Below, piece after piece: positions 50,459-59,354 of a DNA stretch of 64,000 nucleotides. Source of the stretch: Caulobacter flavus (GTDB taxonomy: Bacteria > Pseudomonadota > Alphaproteobacteria > Caulobacterales > Caulobacteraceae); contig NZ_CP026100.1 in the NCBI RefSeq assembly GCF_003722335.1, positions 4,314,001 to 4,378,000 on the forward strand, in the 5' to 3' direction. The position numbers and the translations under genes are program-made. The notes under the pieces were generated by a model. The model saw only the letters and a list, made by a program, of their open reading frames with translations, ran no database searches and had not been told where the DNA came from. How positions within the stretch are numbered: the first letter of the stretch is position 1; each line of letters opens with the position of its first letter.

Positions 50459-51817
50459 ATGACCGCCGCCGCCGAAGCCCTCGTCGACCACGCCCTATCC
50501 CTGCGCTGGGACGCCCTGCCCGCCGCCGTCCAGGCCGACGCCAGACGACTGCTGCACGACGCCGTGGCCGTGGGCGCGGCCGGCGCCGGCGCGACCTATT
50601 CCGGCGCCATCCTCACAGCCGCGCGCGGCTGGGGCGGTGAAGGCCAGGGGCTGGTGCTTGGCCGTCCGGGCGTGCGTCTGCCGCCGGCGCAGGCGGCCTT
50701 CGTCAACGCCTTCCAGCTGCATGGCCAGGAGTACGACTCCGTACACGAGCAGGCCGTGCTGCATCCGCTGCCGACCATCGTGCCGGCCCTGATCGCCGAG
50801 CTTGATCGTTCGGGGCCCTACACAGGCGAAGAGGTGCTGGCGGCCATGGTCGCCGGCGTCGACGTGGCCATCGCGCTGGGGGTCGCTGCAACGACCGCCC
50901 TGCGCTTCTTCCGGCCGGCCACGGCGGGGGTGTTCGGCGCGACGGCGGCCCTGGCGCGGCTGAAGCGCCTGCCGTGCCAGACGGCGATGGACGCCATGGG
51001 CTACGCCCTGGCCTTCGCCAGCGGCACGATGCAGGCCCACACCGAGGGCAAGCCCGCCCTGCCCGTTCAGGTCGCCGCGGCCGCCCGCTCGGCCCTGCAG
51101 GCGATCGACGTGGCGGAGGCCGGCCTGCCGGGGCCGCGCGACTGGCTGGAGGGACCGTTCGGCTACCTACCGCTGTTCGAGGCGGGGTTCGACCTCAAAC
51201 CGGTGCTGGCGGACCTCAGGAGCCGCCATCGCATCGCCGAGGTCTCCTGCAAGCCCTTCCCGACCGGCCGCGCCTGCCATGGCGGCCTGGTCGCCGTGCG
51301 CAAACTGGCGACGGAGCACGGCGTAGCGCCCGCCGATCTTGCGAGCCTGACCTACTCGGCCCCGCCGCTGATCCGTCATCTGGTCGGCCGTGTCGCCAAG
51401 CCGGAGATGGACACGGCCTATGCCCGCCTGTGCCTGCCCTATCTGGCCGCCGTGATGCTGGCTCGCGGTCGCGTGGACCTGGACGACTACACGCCCCAGC
51501 GGCTGAACGAGCCCGAGGTGCTGGCCCTGGCCGCGCGCATCGTCGTCGAGAGCGACGGCAATCCAGATCCCGCCGCCTTCGTGCCCGCCCGTGCGATCGC
51601 CCTCCTGAAGGACGGCCGCGAGATCGCCTTGGACGTCACATCCCAGCTCGGCTCGCCCGACTTCCCGATGAGCCGCGACGAGCATCTGGAAAAGGCCCGC
51701 TCGTGCCTGGCCTTCGTCGGCATGGAGGCGGTCCACGCGCCCCTGACCGACCTCTTCGACCGCTTCGACACCCTGGCCGACGCCCGCGAGGCCTTCCTCC
51801 TCGCCAGCGGCGGCTGA
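50459..51817 (+). CDS. MmgE/PrpD-family protein
   Basis: Protein of 452 residues, full length for the family that includes 2-methylcitrate dehydratase PrpD, cis-aconitate decarboxylase and iminodisuccinate epimerase. Family segments are LLHDAVAVGAAGAGATYSGA, NAFQLHGQEYDSVHEQAVLH, AMVAGVDVAIALGVAATTAL and KPFPTGRACHGGLVAVRKLA. The reaction is a hydration/dehydration or epimerisation on a di- or tricarboxylic acid; which one cannot be told. It opens the second gene run of the cluster. Confidence 0.85.
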   Translation: MTAAAEALVDHALSLRWDALPAAVQADARRLLHDAVAVGAAGAGATYSGAILTAARGWGGEGQGLVLGRPGVRLPPAQAAFVNAFQLHGQEYDSVHEQAVLHPLPTIVPALIAELDRSGPYTGEEVLAAMVAGVDVAIALGVAATTALRFFRPATAGVFGATAALARLKRLPCQTAMDAMGYALAFASGTMQAHTEGKPALPVQVAAAARSALQAIDVAEAGLPGPRDWLEGPFGYLPLFEAGFDLKPVLADLRSRHRIAEVSCKPFPTGRACHGGLVAVRKLATEHGVAPADLASLTYSAPPLIRHLVGRVAKPEMDTAYARLCLPYLAAVMLARGRVDLDDYTPQRLNEPEVLALAARIVVESDGNPDPAAFVPARAIALLKDGREIALDVTSQLGSPDFPMSRDEHLEKARSCLAFVGMEAVHAPLTDLFDRFDTLADAREAFLLASGG

Positions 51818-51833
51818 GTTCCCAAGGTTAAGC

Positions 51834-53231
51834 ATGTCCCACCAGACCTACTGGCAGTCGCTCGACTACCCCGCCATCGTCGCCGACCACCCGATCGGCG
51901 AGGCGTTCACGCGCTTCGCCACGACCACCAGCCGCGATGAGCTGCGAGCGCTGCAGAACCGCCTGTTCCTGCGCTGCGTGGATCGCGCCTGGAAGACGCC
52001 CTTCTATCAGCGCCTGTGGGGCTCGGCGGGCGTCGAGCCCGGCGACATCCGTTCGCTGGACGACCTGCAGAGGCTTCCCAGCTTCGACAAGTCCGACATC
52101 ATGGCCTCGCTGGAACAGGCCCCGCCGTTCGGCGACTTCGCCGGCTTCGAGGGCTATCCCGAAGGCCGGCGACCGCCCGTGATGCTGCACACCACCTCGG
52201 GCACCACCGGCTCGCCCCAGGTGCTGCTGTTCGGCCCCAAGAGCCGCGAGGTGCAGAGCCTGCTGCTGGCCCGAAACTACCAGTTCCAGGGCCTGGCTCC
52301 GGACGACGTGGTCCATTCGGTCTACGGTCACGGCATGATCAACGGCGGCCACTATGTGCGCGAGGCCGTCACCCGCTGGACCAGCGCCGTCTTCCTGTCG
52401 GCCGGCACGGGCGTCGAAACCCGTTCGGCCCAGCAGGTCGAGATCATGAAGCGCTTTGGGGCCACCGTGCTGGTGGGCTTTGGCGACTATCTCAAGAAGC
52501 TGGCCGATACCGCCGTCGAGATGGGCATCGAGCCTGGCCGCGACATTCCCGTGCGGCTGATCTCGGCGCACCTGGGCCGCGAGGACCGCGCCGCGATGGA
52601 GAAGGCCTGGGGCGGCGCCAAGTGCTTCGACTGGTACGGCGTGGGCGACACCGGCCTGATCGCCGGCGAGGGTCCCGACCGGGACGGCCTCTACGTCCAC
52701 GAGGACGCCCACTACCTGGAGATCTGCGATATCGACACCGGCGCGGCCGTTGCGCCCGGCGAACTGGGCGACATGGTCGTCACCTGCCTGTTCAAGGACG
52801 ACCTCTATCCGCTGATCCGCTTCAACACCCACGACGTGACGCGGGCGATCCCCAAGCCCTCGTCGATCGACGTCGTGTTCCAGCGGATCGAGGGCTTCCT
52901 CGGGCGCTCGGACAACATGGTCAAGATCCGCGGGATCAACATCTTCCCGCAGGGAGTCGGCGCGATGCTTGAGCACGCGCCGGGCTTCGCCGGCGAGTTC
53001 ATCTGCCGCGCGCGCCGCGACGCCACGGGCCGCGACAGCTTCGCCGTCACCGCCGAGACCACGGCGCCGACTGACGAATGGCGAGATATCGCGGGCTTCT
53101 ACGGCGAGATCCTAAAGCGCAAGATCGGCATCGAGGTCGAGGTCGAACTGGCCCCCAAGGGCGCGACGGCGGGCCTGACCCAGATCGACGTGCGCCAGAA
53201 GCCGATCCGCCTGATCGACGAGCGCTACTGA
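51834..53231 (+). CDS. Phenylacetate-CoA-ligase-like acyl-CoA synthetase
   Basis: ATP-dependent CoA ligase of 465 residues in the PaaK branch of the adenylate-forming family. The phosphate-binding loop is MLHTTSGTTGSPQVLLFG; DWYGVGDTGLIAGEGP, the hinge region YPLIRFNTHDVTRA and RSDNMVKIRGINIFPQGV follow in the expected order. It would activate an acid of the pathway, perhaps aromatic or cyclic. It is 16 bases after the MmgE/PrpD gene and followed at once by the amidase. Confidence 0.9.
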   Translation: MSHQTYWQSLDYPAIVADHPIGEAFTRFATTTSRDELRALQNRLFLRCVDRAWKTPFYQRLWGSAGVEPGDIRSLDDLQRLPSFDKSDIMASLEQAPPFGDFAGFEGYPEGRRPPVMLHTTSGTTGSPQVLLFGPKSREVQSLLLARNYQFQGLAPDDVVHSVYGHGMINGGHYVREAVTRWTSAVFLSAGTGVETRSAQQVEIMKRFGATVLVGFGDYLKKLADTAVEMGIEPGRDIPVRLISAHLGREDRAAMEKAWGGAKCFDWYGVGDTGLIAGEGPDRDGLYVHEDAHYLEICDIDTGAAVAPGELGDMVVTCLFKDDLYPLIRFNTHDVTRAIPKPSSIDVVFQRIEGFLGRSDNMVKIRGINIFPQGVGAMLEHAPGFAGEFICRARRDATGRDSFAVTAETTAPTDEWRDIAGFYGEILKRKIGIEVEVELAPKGATAGLTQIDVRQKPIRLIDERY

Positions 53232-53232
53232 G

Positions 53233-54564
53233 GTGACAGGCTTCTCCGACCCAATCGTCGCCGCTGGCGTCGCGGGCCTGCCGGCGCTCTACGCAAGCGG
53301 CGTCAGCCCAGTCGACGTGACCGAGGCCTATCTGGCGCGGATCGAACGGCTCGATCCCGCGATCAACGCCGTGGTCGAGCTCGATGCGGCCGGCGCCCGT
53401 GCGGAGGCGCGGGCCAGCGCCCGGCGCTGGGCGGAGGGAAAGGCGCGTTCGCCGATCGACGGCGCGCCGATCGCCGTAAAGGCCAACATCGGCGTCGAGG
53501 GACTGGTCCACAGCGCCGGGATCAAGGCCTACGCCCGCAACGTCGCGCCGGTCGACGCGGCCTGCGTGGCGCGGCTGCGCGCCGCCGGCGCGGCGATCCT
53601 CGGCACGCTGAACATGCACGAGGCCGCGCTGGGCGCGACCAACGACAACGCTTTCCTGGGCCGCTGCACCAACCCGCACCGCGCCGGGTTCACGCCCGGC
53701 GGCTCTTCGGGCGGCTCGGCGGCGGCCGTGGCGGCCGGGCTGTGCGCCGCGGCGCTGGGCACCGACACCATGGGCAGCGTGCGGCTGCCGTCGTCCTATT
53801 GCGGCGTGGTCGGCTACAAGCCCGCGCTGGGCGCGATCTCGACGGAGGGCGTCACGGCCCTGTCCTGGACGCTCGACCATGTGGGCGTGCACGCCCGATC
53901 GGCCGAGGACGCGGCGCTGGTGGCGCGCGCCTGCGGCGTCGGAGAGGTCGCTGCGGCCGAGAATCGGCCGCTGGCGGTTCTCGACCTCGACGGTCTTGTG
54001 ACGCTGGAACCGGCGGTGGCCGAGGGCTTCGCGCGGACGCTGGACGATCTGACCAGCGCCGGCTGGCGACTGGAACGGCTGCGGATCGAGGATCTGGACC
54101 TCGGCGCCCTGCGGCGCGCGGGTCTGCTTATCAGCGAAGTCGAGGGCGGGATCGAGCACCGTCGCGCCCTCGCGCTGGATCCGGAAGGCTTCACCCCGGA
54201 ACTTCGCTCGCTGCTGGCTTGGGGCGCGCGCCAGACCCCGGCCAGGCTCGCAGAGGCCTATCGGCTGCTGACTGAGACGAGGCGTAAAATTCTAGTCACG
54301 ACAGCACCATACGCCGGGATCCTGACCCCGACGACGCCGCAGCAGGCCTTCGCCTTCGACGGAGCCATCCCAGCCAGCCAGGCCGACCTGACGGCCTTGG
54401 GCAACGTGCTGGGCGCGCCGACCTATGCCCTGCCCAGCGGCGAAGCGAATGGCCTGCCCCTGTCGCTGCACCTGATCGGCAGGGCCGAAGGCGCTACCCA
54501 GGCCCTGGCCGCGCGCCTGTCGCAGGCCCTGCCGTCCGCCACCGTTCCGGAGGCTTTCCGATGA
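53233..54564 (+). CDS. Amidase (amidase-signature family)
   Basis: Hydrolase of 443 residues from GTG 53233. The catalytic triad is visible: K83 in APIAVKANIGV, the cis-serine in TPGGSSGGSAAAVAAG (near 159) and nucleophile S182 in GTDTMGSVRLPSSYC. Cleaves an amide to acid and ammonia. With cyclic-imidase-like proteins nearby, hydrolysis of the half-amide left after ring opening is an attractive role, as inference. The enoyl-CoA hydratase gene overlaps its end by four bases. Confidence 0.92.
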   Translation: MTGFSDPIVAAGVAGLPALYASGVSPVDVTEAYLARIERLDPAINAVVELDAAGARAEARASARRWAEGKARSPIDGAPIAVKANIGVEGLVHSAGIKAYARNVAPVDAACVARLRAAGAAILGTLNMHEAALGATNDNAFLGRCTNPHRAGFTPGGSSGGSAAAVAAGLCAAALGTDTMGSVRLPSSYCGVVGYKPALGAISTEGVTALSWTLDHVGVHARSAEDAALVARACGVGEVAAAENRPLAVLDLDGLVTLEPAVAEGFARTLDDLTSAGWRLERLRIEDLDLGALRRAGLLISEVEGGIEHRRALALDPEGFTPELRSLLAWGARQTPARLAEAYRLLTETRRKILVTTAPYAGILTPTTPQQAFAFDGAIPASQADLTALGNVLGAPTYALPSGEANGLPLSLHLIGRAEGATQALAARLSQALPSATVPEAFR

Positions 54565-55343
54565 CCGCCTACGCCGACGGCGCCCTGACCCTGTCGGTCG
54601 ACGGCGAGGTCGCGACCCTGGCCTTCGACCGGCCGGCCAAGCGTAACGCCATCACACTGGCCATGTGGCGCGCCCTGCCCGAGGCCTGCGTGGCCTTCAC
54701 CGCTTCCGACGCCAAGGTGCTGGTCGTGACGGGACGCGGCGGACACTTTGCCGCCGGCGCCGACATCGGCGAGTTCGAGGCGGTCTATGCGACGCCGCAA
54801 AGCGCCGCCGACTACAATGCCGCCATCGCGGCCGGGATCGGCGCGATCGCGGGGCTGGAGAAGCCTGTCATCGCGGCCATCGAAGGCGCCTGCGTCGGCG
54901 GCGGCCTGGCCGTCGCCCTGGCCTGCGACCTGCGGATCGCCGCGCCGAACGCGCGCCTGGCGATCACGCCGGCCAAGCTCGGCCTCACCTACAGCCTCGA
55001 AGACACCAAGCGCCTGGTGGACGCCGTCGGCGCTTCGGCGGCCCGGGACATCCTGTTCACGGGGAGACTGCTAGGCGCTGACGAAGCGCTGCGGCTGGCT
55101 CTCGTCGACGCGGTAGAAGCTGACATCCAGACCGCCGTCGCGACCAAGGCGGCCGAGATAGCGGCGGCCTCGCAGCGCTCGGTGCGGGCGATCAAGGCGA
55201 CGATCCGGGCGATCCTGTCCGGGGCGGTCGAGGACGACGCCGCGACACGAGCAGCCTTCGTGGCGTCGGTCACGTCGCCGGACTTCATCGAGGGGCGCTC
55301 GGCGTTCCTGGAGAAGCGGAAAGCCGTATTTCCCGAGCGGTAA
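54561..55343 (+). CDS. Enoyl-CoA hydratase/isomerase
   Basis: Crotonase-fold protein of 260 residues. The oxyanion-hole segments FAAGADIGEFEAV and IEGACVGGGLAVALACDLRI are present; the position of the first catalytic glutamate falls in ITPAKLGLTYSLEDTKRLVD, where the usual Glu pair is not clearly conserved, so the exact chemistry (hydratase, isomerase or hydrolase) is open. Coupled with the amidase by an ATGA overlap; three hairpins follow it. Confidence 0.9.
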   Translation: MTAYADGALTLSVDGEVATLAFDRPAKRNAITLAMWRALPEACVAFTASDAKVLVVTGRGGHFAAGADIGEFEAVYATPQSAADYNAAIAAGIGAIAGLEKPVIAAIEGACVGGGLAVALACDLRIAAPNARLAITPAKLGLTYSLEDTKRLVDAVGASAARDILFTGRLLGADEALRLALVDAVEADIQTAVATKAAEIAAASQRSVRAIKATIRAILSGAVEDDAATRAAFVASVTSPDFIEGRSAFLEKRKAVFPER

Positions 55344-55380
55344 GCGTCGCCTAGCCCGGCGATCTCACCCAAACTGCCTT

Positions 55381-55484
55381 CCTGGGCCTTGTGCCCAGGA
55401 TCCATGGTTCAACCGCTCAGACCTCGACAGGATCGCCAAGGTCTGAGCGGTCGCCTGCATAGGCCCTCGCCACAGAGGCGAGGG
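55381..55484. repeat. Cluster of three intergenic hairpins
   Basis: CCTGGGC/GCCCAGG at 55381-55399, ACCGCTCAGACCT/AGGTCTGAGCGGT at 55412-55451 (13-base stem, 14-base loop) and CCCTCGCC/GGCGAGGG at 55464-55484. They lie between two converging genes and look like mosaic repetitive extragenic elements that also serve as terminators. Confidence 0.6.
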
Positions 55485-55520
55485 AAGCAAATGGCCTTGT
55501 GGAGAGCAGGCAGAGCCTCC

Positions 55521-56243
55521 CTACCGCTCCAGCTCCACCAGTTCGTACCAGGTCTGCATGTACCCGCCGACGCCGCCCTTCACGAACAGGGAGTGCTCGT
55601 CGGCCGTGACCCACATGTCGTAGGTCGGGTGCTCGCCGTCCTTGCTGACCATGCCGCCATCCTCGCCGAGGAAGCGGAACCTGCGGCAGGCGAAGGTCCC
55701 GGCCGGGGTCGTGGTCTCCTCCTCGCCGACATATTCCAGCGTGATGCTGCTCTCGATGATCTGCGGCGGCGTCGCGCCCCGATGGTCGACCGACGGCAGG
55801 AAGATGCGGAGCTTGCGCTTGTGCGGCCCCCTGGCAACGTCCATCACCCTGCAGATATAGGCGTCGCCGATGATCGGATGGGTGCCGAAGCCATCGAAGA
55901 AGCCGCCGGTCGGCATCTTCTGCGACAGGCGGCCGATCGACGGGCCGTAGCTCTCGCACTCGATGAAGTCTTCCGCGAACCGGAACCAGCCCGAGCCCAT
56001 GAAGCGGTCGCCCACCGTCAGGCGCAGGTGCAGGTCCATCGGCCGGCCGTTCTCGTCCAGCGAATAGATGGCGTCGCGCAGGACGGCAGGATCGGGCTCG
56101 TCGATCTCGCACTGGGCGCGGATCGTGACCTTGCCGTCGGTGTGGCGGGTCATGGCGAAATGCTCGCGGCCCCGCTCCTGGCCTTCCCGGCCAGGCTTGC
56201 GCGAGGTGTAGAGGATCTTGCCGCGGATGGTCTGGTGCTGCAT
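55521..56243 (-). CDS. Conserved-looking protein of unknown function
   Basis: Soluble protein of 240 residues, rich in beta strands (for example GDRFMGSGWFRFAEDFIECE, IIESSITLEYVGEEETTTPA, TFACRRFRFLGEDGG). The layout of a lipocalin-like or DUF3108-like open barrel is suggested, though no signal peptide is present. It lies 13 bases after the stop of the acyl-CoA dehydrogenase on the same strand, so the two are co-transcribed within the catabolic cluster. Function not known; binding of a hydrophobic intermediate is one possibility. Confidence 0.7.
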   Translation of the reverse strand: MQHQTIRGKILYTSRKPGREGQERGREHFAMTRHTDGKVTIRAQCEIDEPDPAVLRDAIYSLDENGRPMDLHLRLTVGDRFMGSGWFRFAEDFIECESYGPSIGRLSQKMPTGGFFDGFGTHPIIGDAYICRVMDVARGPHKRKLRIFLPSVDHRGATPPQIIESSITLEYVGEEETTTPAGTFACRRFRFLGEDGGMVSKDGEHPTYDMWVTADEHSLFVKGGVGGYMQTWYELVELER

Positions 56244-56256
56244 CGCCCGCCCTTCC

Positions 56257-57447
56257 CTAGAACGCCGCCAGGCCAGTGATCGCCCGGCCCAGGATCAGGG
56301 CGTGCACGTCCGCCGCGCCCTCGTAGGTGTTGACCGTCTCGAGGTTGGCGGCGTGGCGCATCACGTGGCTCGCGCCGGAGATGCCGGCCCCGCCGTGGAT
56401 GTCGCGGGCCTCGCGGGCGATGATCAGGGCCTTGCCGCAGTTGTTGCGCTTCATCAGGCTGATGGCTTCCGGGACCCAGTCGCCGGCGTCGAGGCGGCGG
56501 CCCAGGGCCAGCGCCCCCTCGAAGCCTAGGGCGATCTCGGTCTGCATGTCTGCCAGCTTCTTCTGGATCAGCTGACGCGCGGCCAGAGGACGGCCGAACA
56601 CCACGCGGTCGGCGACATAGGCCGCGCTGGTCTCCAGGCAGAAGCGCGCCGCGCCCATCGCGCCCCAGGCGATGCCGTAACGGGCCTTGTTGAGGCACGA
56701 GAACGGCCCGCGCAGGCCCTTCACGCCCGGCAGGATGGCGTCGTCGGCAACCAGCACGTCCTGCAGCACGATCTCGCCGGTGATCGAAGCGCGCAGGCTG
56801 AGCTTGTCGTCGATCTTGGGGGTCGAGAAGCCTTCGGCCCCGCGCTCCACCAGGAAGCCCCGGATCTCGCCGTCGAGCTTGGCCCAGACCACCGCCACGT
56901 CGGCGATCGGGCTGTTGGTGATCCACATCTTGGCGCCGTTGAGCACGTAGCCGCCGTCGACCTTGCGGGCCACGGTGCGCATCGAGCCTGGATCCGAGCC
57001 GCCGTCGGCCTCGGTGAGGCCGAAGCAGCCGATCAGCTCGCCGCGAGCCATGCCCGGCAGCCACTTGCGCTTCTGCTCTTCCGAGCCGAAGGCGTAGATC
57101 GGGTACATGACCAGCGAGGACTGCACGCTCATGGCCGAGCGATAACCGCTGTCGACAGCCTCGATCTCGGCGGCGATCAGGCCGTAGGCCACGTGGCTGA
57201 CGGCCGCGCCGCCGTATTCCTCCGGCAGGGTCGCGCCCAGCAGGCCAAGCTCGCCCATCTCCTTCATGATCTCGCGGTCGAAGCGGCCGTCGGCATAGGC
57301 CGCCACCACCCGGGGCAGCAGTTGCTCCTGGGCGTAGGCGCGGGCGGCGTCGCGGATCAGGCGCTCGTCCTCGGTCAGGCGGGCGTCGAGGGCGAGCGGG
57401 TCGCGCCAGTCGAAGGCGGGGATGGTGCGGGCGGCGTCGAGGGGCAT
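56257..57447 (-). CDS. Acyl-CoA dehydrogenase, glutaryl-CoA-dehydrogenase-like
   Basis: FAD enzyme of 396 residues from ATG 57447, with GGAGGA ten bases upstream. The pattern matches glutaryl-CoA dehydrogenase: AFDWRDPLALDARLTEDERL at the start, CFGLTEADGGSDPGSM, ISLMKRNNCGKALIIAREAR and TYEGAADVHALILGRAITG at the catalytic glutamate. GCDH oxidises and decarboxylates glutaryl-CoA to crotonyl-CoA; in this context a substituted dicarboxyl-CoA is equally possible. It is on the opposite strand to most of the cluster, divergent from the LeuC-like gene. Confidence 0.92.
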   Translation of the reverse strand: MPLDAARTIPAFDWRDPLALDARLTEDERLIRDAARAYAQEQLLPRVVAAYADGRFDREIMKEMGELGLLGATLPEEYGGAAVSHVAYGLIAAEIEAVDSGYRSAMSVQSSLVMYPIYAFGSEEQKRKWLPGMARGELIGCFGLTEADGGSDPGSMRTVARKVDGGYVLNGAKMWITNSPIADVAVVWAKLDGEIRGFLVERGAEGFSTPKIDDKLSLRASITGEIVLQDVLVADDAILPGVKGLRGPFSCLNKARYGIAWGAMGAARFCLETSAAYVADRVVFGRPLAARQLIQKKLADMQTEIALGFEGALALGRRLDAGDWVPEAISLMKRNNCGKALIIAREARDIHGGAGISGASHVMRHAANLETVNTYEGAADVHALILGRAITGLAAF

Positions 57448-57570
57448 GGCCGAGAAGTCCTCCGGCGGCCGGAAATGACCGCACAGCAATTGATCTGAAC
57501 TTCCGCCTTTCTAGCCGGGGGCCTCGCGCCTACCCCGATCAGCGCTGGATTTGACCGGGAGGCGATTAGG

Positions 57571-58866
57571 TTGGTTGGCCAATCAGGCGGAAGGACTCTC
57601 GTCGAGAAGGTGATCGCCAAGGCCGCGGGCCTGCCGAGCGTGCGCGCCGGCGACCTAGTCACGGCCAAGGTGGATCTGGCCTTCGCGCACGACAGCAGCG
57701 GCCCGCGCCGCTGGCGTCCGCTGCTGGAAGAGCTGGGCGTGGGCCTGTGGGATCCGTCCAAGGTGGCCATCGTCTCGGACCACTACGTGCCGGCCGTCGA
57801 CGCGGAATCGGCGGCGATCCTGAAGTCCACCCGCGACTTCGCCCGCGACTATGGCGTCGGCGCCTTCTTCGACATGGTCGGCATCTGCCACCTCGTGCTG
57901 CCCGAGCACGGCCTGATCCGTCCGGGCGCCTTCATCGCGGGCGGCGACAGCCATACGCCGACGGCCGGCGCCTTCGGGGCCTATGCGGCCGGCTACGGCG
58001 CCACAGACATGGCCGCCATCGCCGCCACCGGCGAAACTTGGCTCGCCGTGCCCGAAACTATCCGCGTCGAGTGGACCGGAAGCTTCGCGCCCGGCGTCAC
58101 GGCCAAGGACGTCATGCTGTTCCTGTGCAGGGAACTGGGCATGGACAACGCCTTCAAGGCCGTGGAATTCGCCGGCCCGCTCGTGGAGGCCATGCCGATG
58201 GCCGAGCGCATGGTGCTGGCCAACATGGCCGCCGAACTGGGCGCCGAGACCGGGGTCGTGGCCCCCGACGCCGTGACCTTCGCCTATCTGGCCGCACGCG
58301 GCGCGCCCGTGACCGACGAGGCCGGAGCGCTGGCCCTGCATTCCGACGGCGACGCGTCCTATGCCGCCGTTCACCGCTTCGACGCCTCGGTCCTGGCCCC
58401 GCAGATCGCCTCCCCGCATTCACCGGCCAACACCCGCGACGCCGCCGAGTTCGGCGAGGTCCGCATCGACCAGGCCTATATCGGCGCCTGCGTCGGGGCC
58501 AAGATCGAGGATCTGCGGATGGCCGCCGACGTGCTGAAAGGCCGTCGCGTGGCGCCCGGCGTGCGGCTGCTGGTGGCCCCTGGCTCGGCCCGCACGGCGG
58601 AACTGGCCGCTCGCGAAGGCGTCATGGAGACCCTGCTGGCCGCCGGGGCTGTGCTGATGCCGTCGGGCTGCGGCGCCTGCGCTGGCATGGGCGCTGGGAT
58701 CCTGGCCGAGGGCGAGACCTGCATCTCGTCGACCAACCGCAACTTCCAGGGTCGCATGGGCCACGCGGGGGCCAACGTTTATCTCGGCTCGCCCTACGCT
58801 GTGGCCGCCGCCGCGACGGCCGGCCGCATCGTCGATCCCCGCCCCTATCTGACGGGAGCCGCCTGA
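57571..58866 (+). CDS. Aconitase-superfamily large subunit (LeuC/DmdA-like)
   Basis: [4Fe-4S] hydro-lyase of 431 residues from TTG 57571, with GGGAGG upstream; the start RTLVEKVIAKAAGL fits LeuC. Cluster cysteines are in YIGACVGAKIEDLRMAADVL and LMPSGCGACAGMGAGIL, and substrate-loop sequence GGDSHTPTAGAFGAYAAGYG is present. With the small subunit next door it forms an isopropylmalate-isomerase-type enzyme. Because an isocitrate-lyase-family gene follows, dimethylmaleate hydratase or a similar branched-malate hydratase is more likely than leucine biosynthesis. This is inference from gene order. Confidence 0.88.
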   Translation: MVGQSGGRTLVEKVIAKAAGLPSVRAGDLVTAKVDLAFAHDSSGPRRWRPLLEELGVGLWDPSKVAIVSDHYVPAVDAESAAILKSTRDFARDYGVGAFFDMVGICHLVLPEHGLIRPGAFIAGGDSHTPTAGAFGAYAAGYGATDMAAIAATGETWLAVPETIRVEWTGSFAPGVTAKDVMLFLCRELGMDNAFKAVEFAGPLVEAMPMAERMVLANMAAELGAETGVVAPDAVTFAYLAARGAPVTDEAGALALHSDGDASYAAVHRFDASVLAPQIASPHSPANTRDAAEFGEVRIDQAYIGACVGAKIEDLRMAADVLKGRRVAPGVRLLVAPGSARTAELAAREGVMETLLAAGAVLMPSGCGACAGMGAGILAEGETCISSTNRNFQGRMGHAGANVYLGSPYAVAAAATAGRIVDPRPYLTGAA

Positions 58867-59354
58867 TGCCCCGCGCCTTCGTCTTCGGCGACGCTGTCGA
58901 CACCGACCTGCTGGCCCCAGGCAACCTGATGAAGCTGCCGCCAGCGGAGCTGGCGCAGCACTGCCTGCGGGCCATCGCGCCGGACTTCGCATCTACCGTT
59001 CAGCCCGGCGACGTTGTGTTCGCCGGCGCCAATTTCGGCCTCGGCTCGTCGCGCGAGCAGGCGGCCGTCTCCCTACGCCTTTTGGGCGTCTCGGCGGTGC
59101 TGGCGACTTCGTTCGCCCGCATCTTCTACCGAAACGCCATCAACCTCGGCTTGCCGGCCTTCGTGTTTCCCCAGGTCGGCGAGGTGAGCGACGGCGATCG
59201 GATCTCTTTGGATCCGGTCGCCGGACGTCTCGAAAACATCACCACGGGCAAGGTCTACGCCCTGACGCCGATCCCGCCGCACCTGATGGCGATGATCGAG
59301 GACGGCGGCCTGATCCCGCACCTGAAACGCCGACTGAAGGGAGCCGCCGCATGA
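58866..59354 (+). CDS. Aconitase-superfamily small subunit (LeuD/DmdB-like)
   Basis: Swivel-domain subunit of 162 residues, from ATG 58866 in the previous stop codon (TGATG). Shows VFGDAVDTDLLAPGNLMKLP, ANFGLGSSREQAAVSLRLLG (the substrate-binding Ser-Ser-Arg) and RIFYRNAINLGLPAF. Shorter than typical leucine-pathway LeuD of enterobacteria and like the archaeal or catabolic forms. Works with the large subunit encoded upstream. Confidence 0.9.
   Translation: MPRAFVFGDAVDTDLLAPGNLMKLPPAELAQHCLRAIAPDFASTVQPGDVVFAGANFGLGSSREQAAVSLRLLGVSAVLATSFARIFYRNAINLGLPAFVFPQVGEVSDGDRISLDPVAGRLENITTGKVYALTPIPPHLMAMIEDGGLIPHLKRRLKGAAA

Noticed and set aside
57571..59354. Leucine biosynthesis leuC/leuD
   Set aside because: No leuA or leuB is near, and the coupled isocitrate-lyase-family gene and catabolic context point to degradation.
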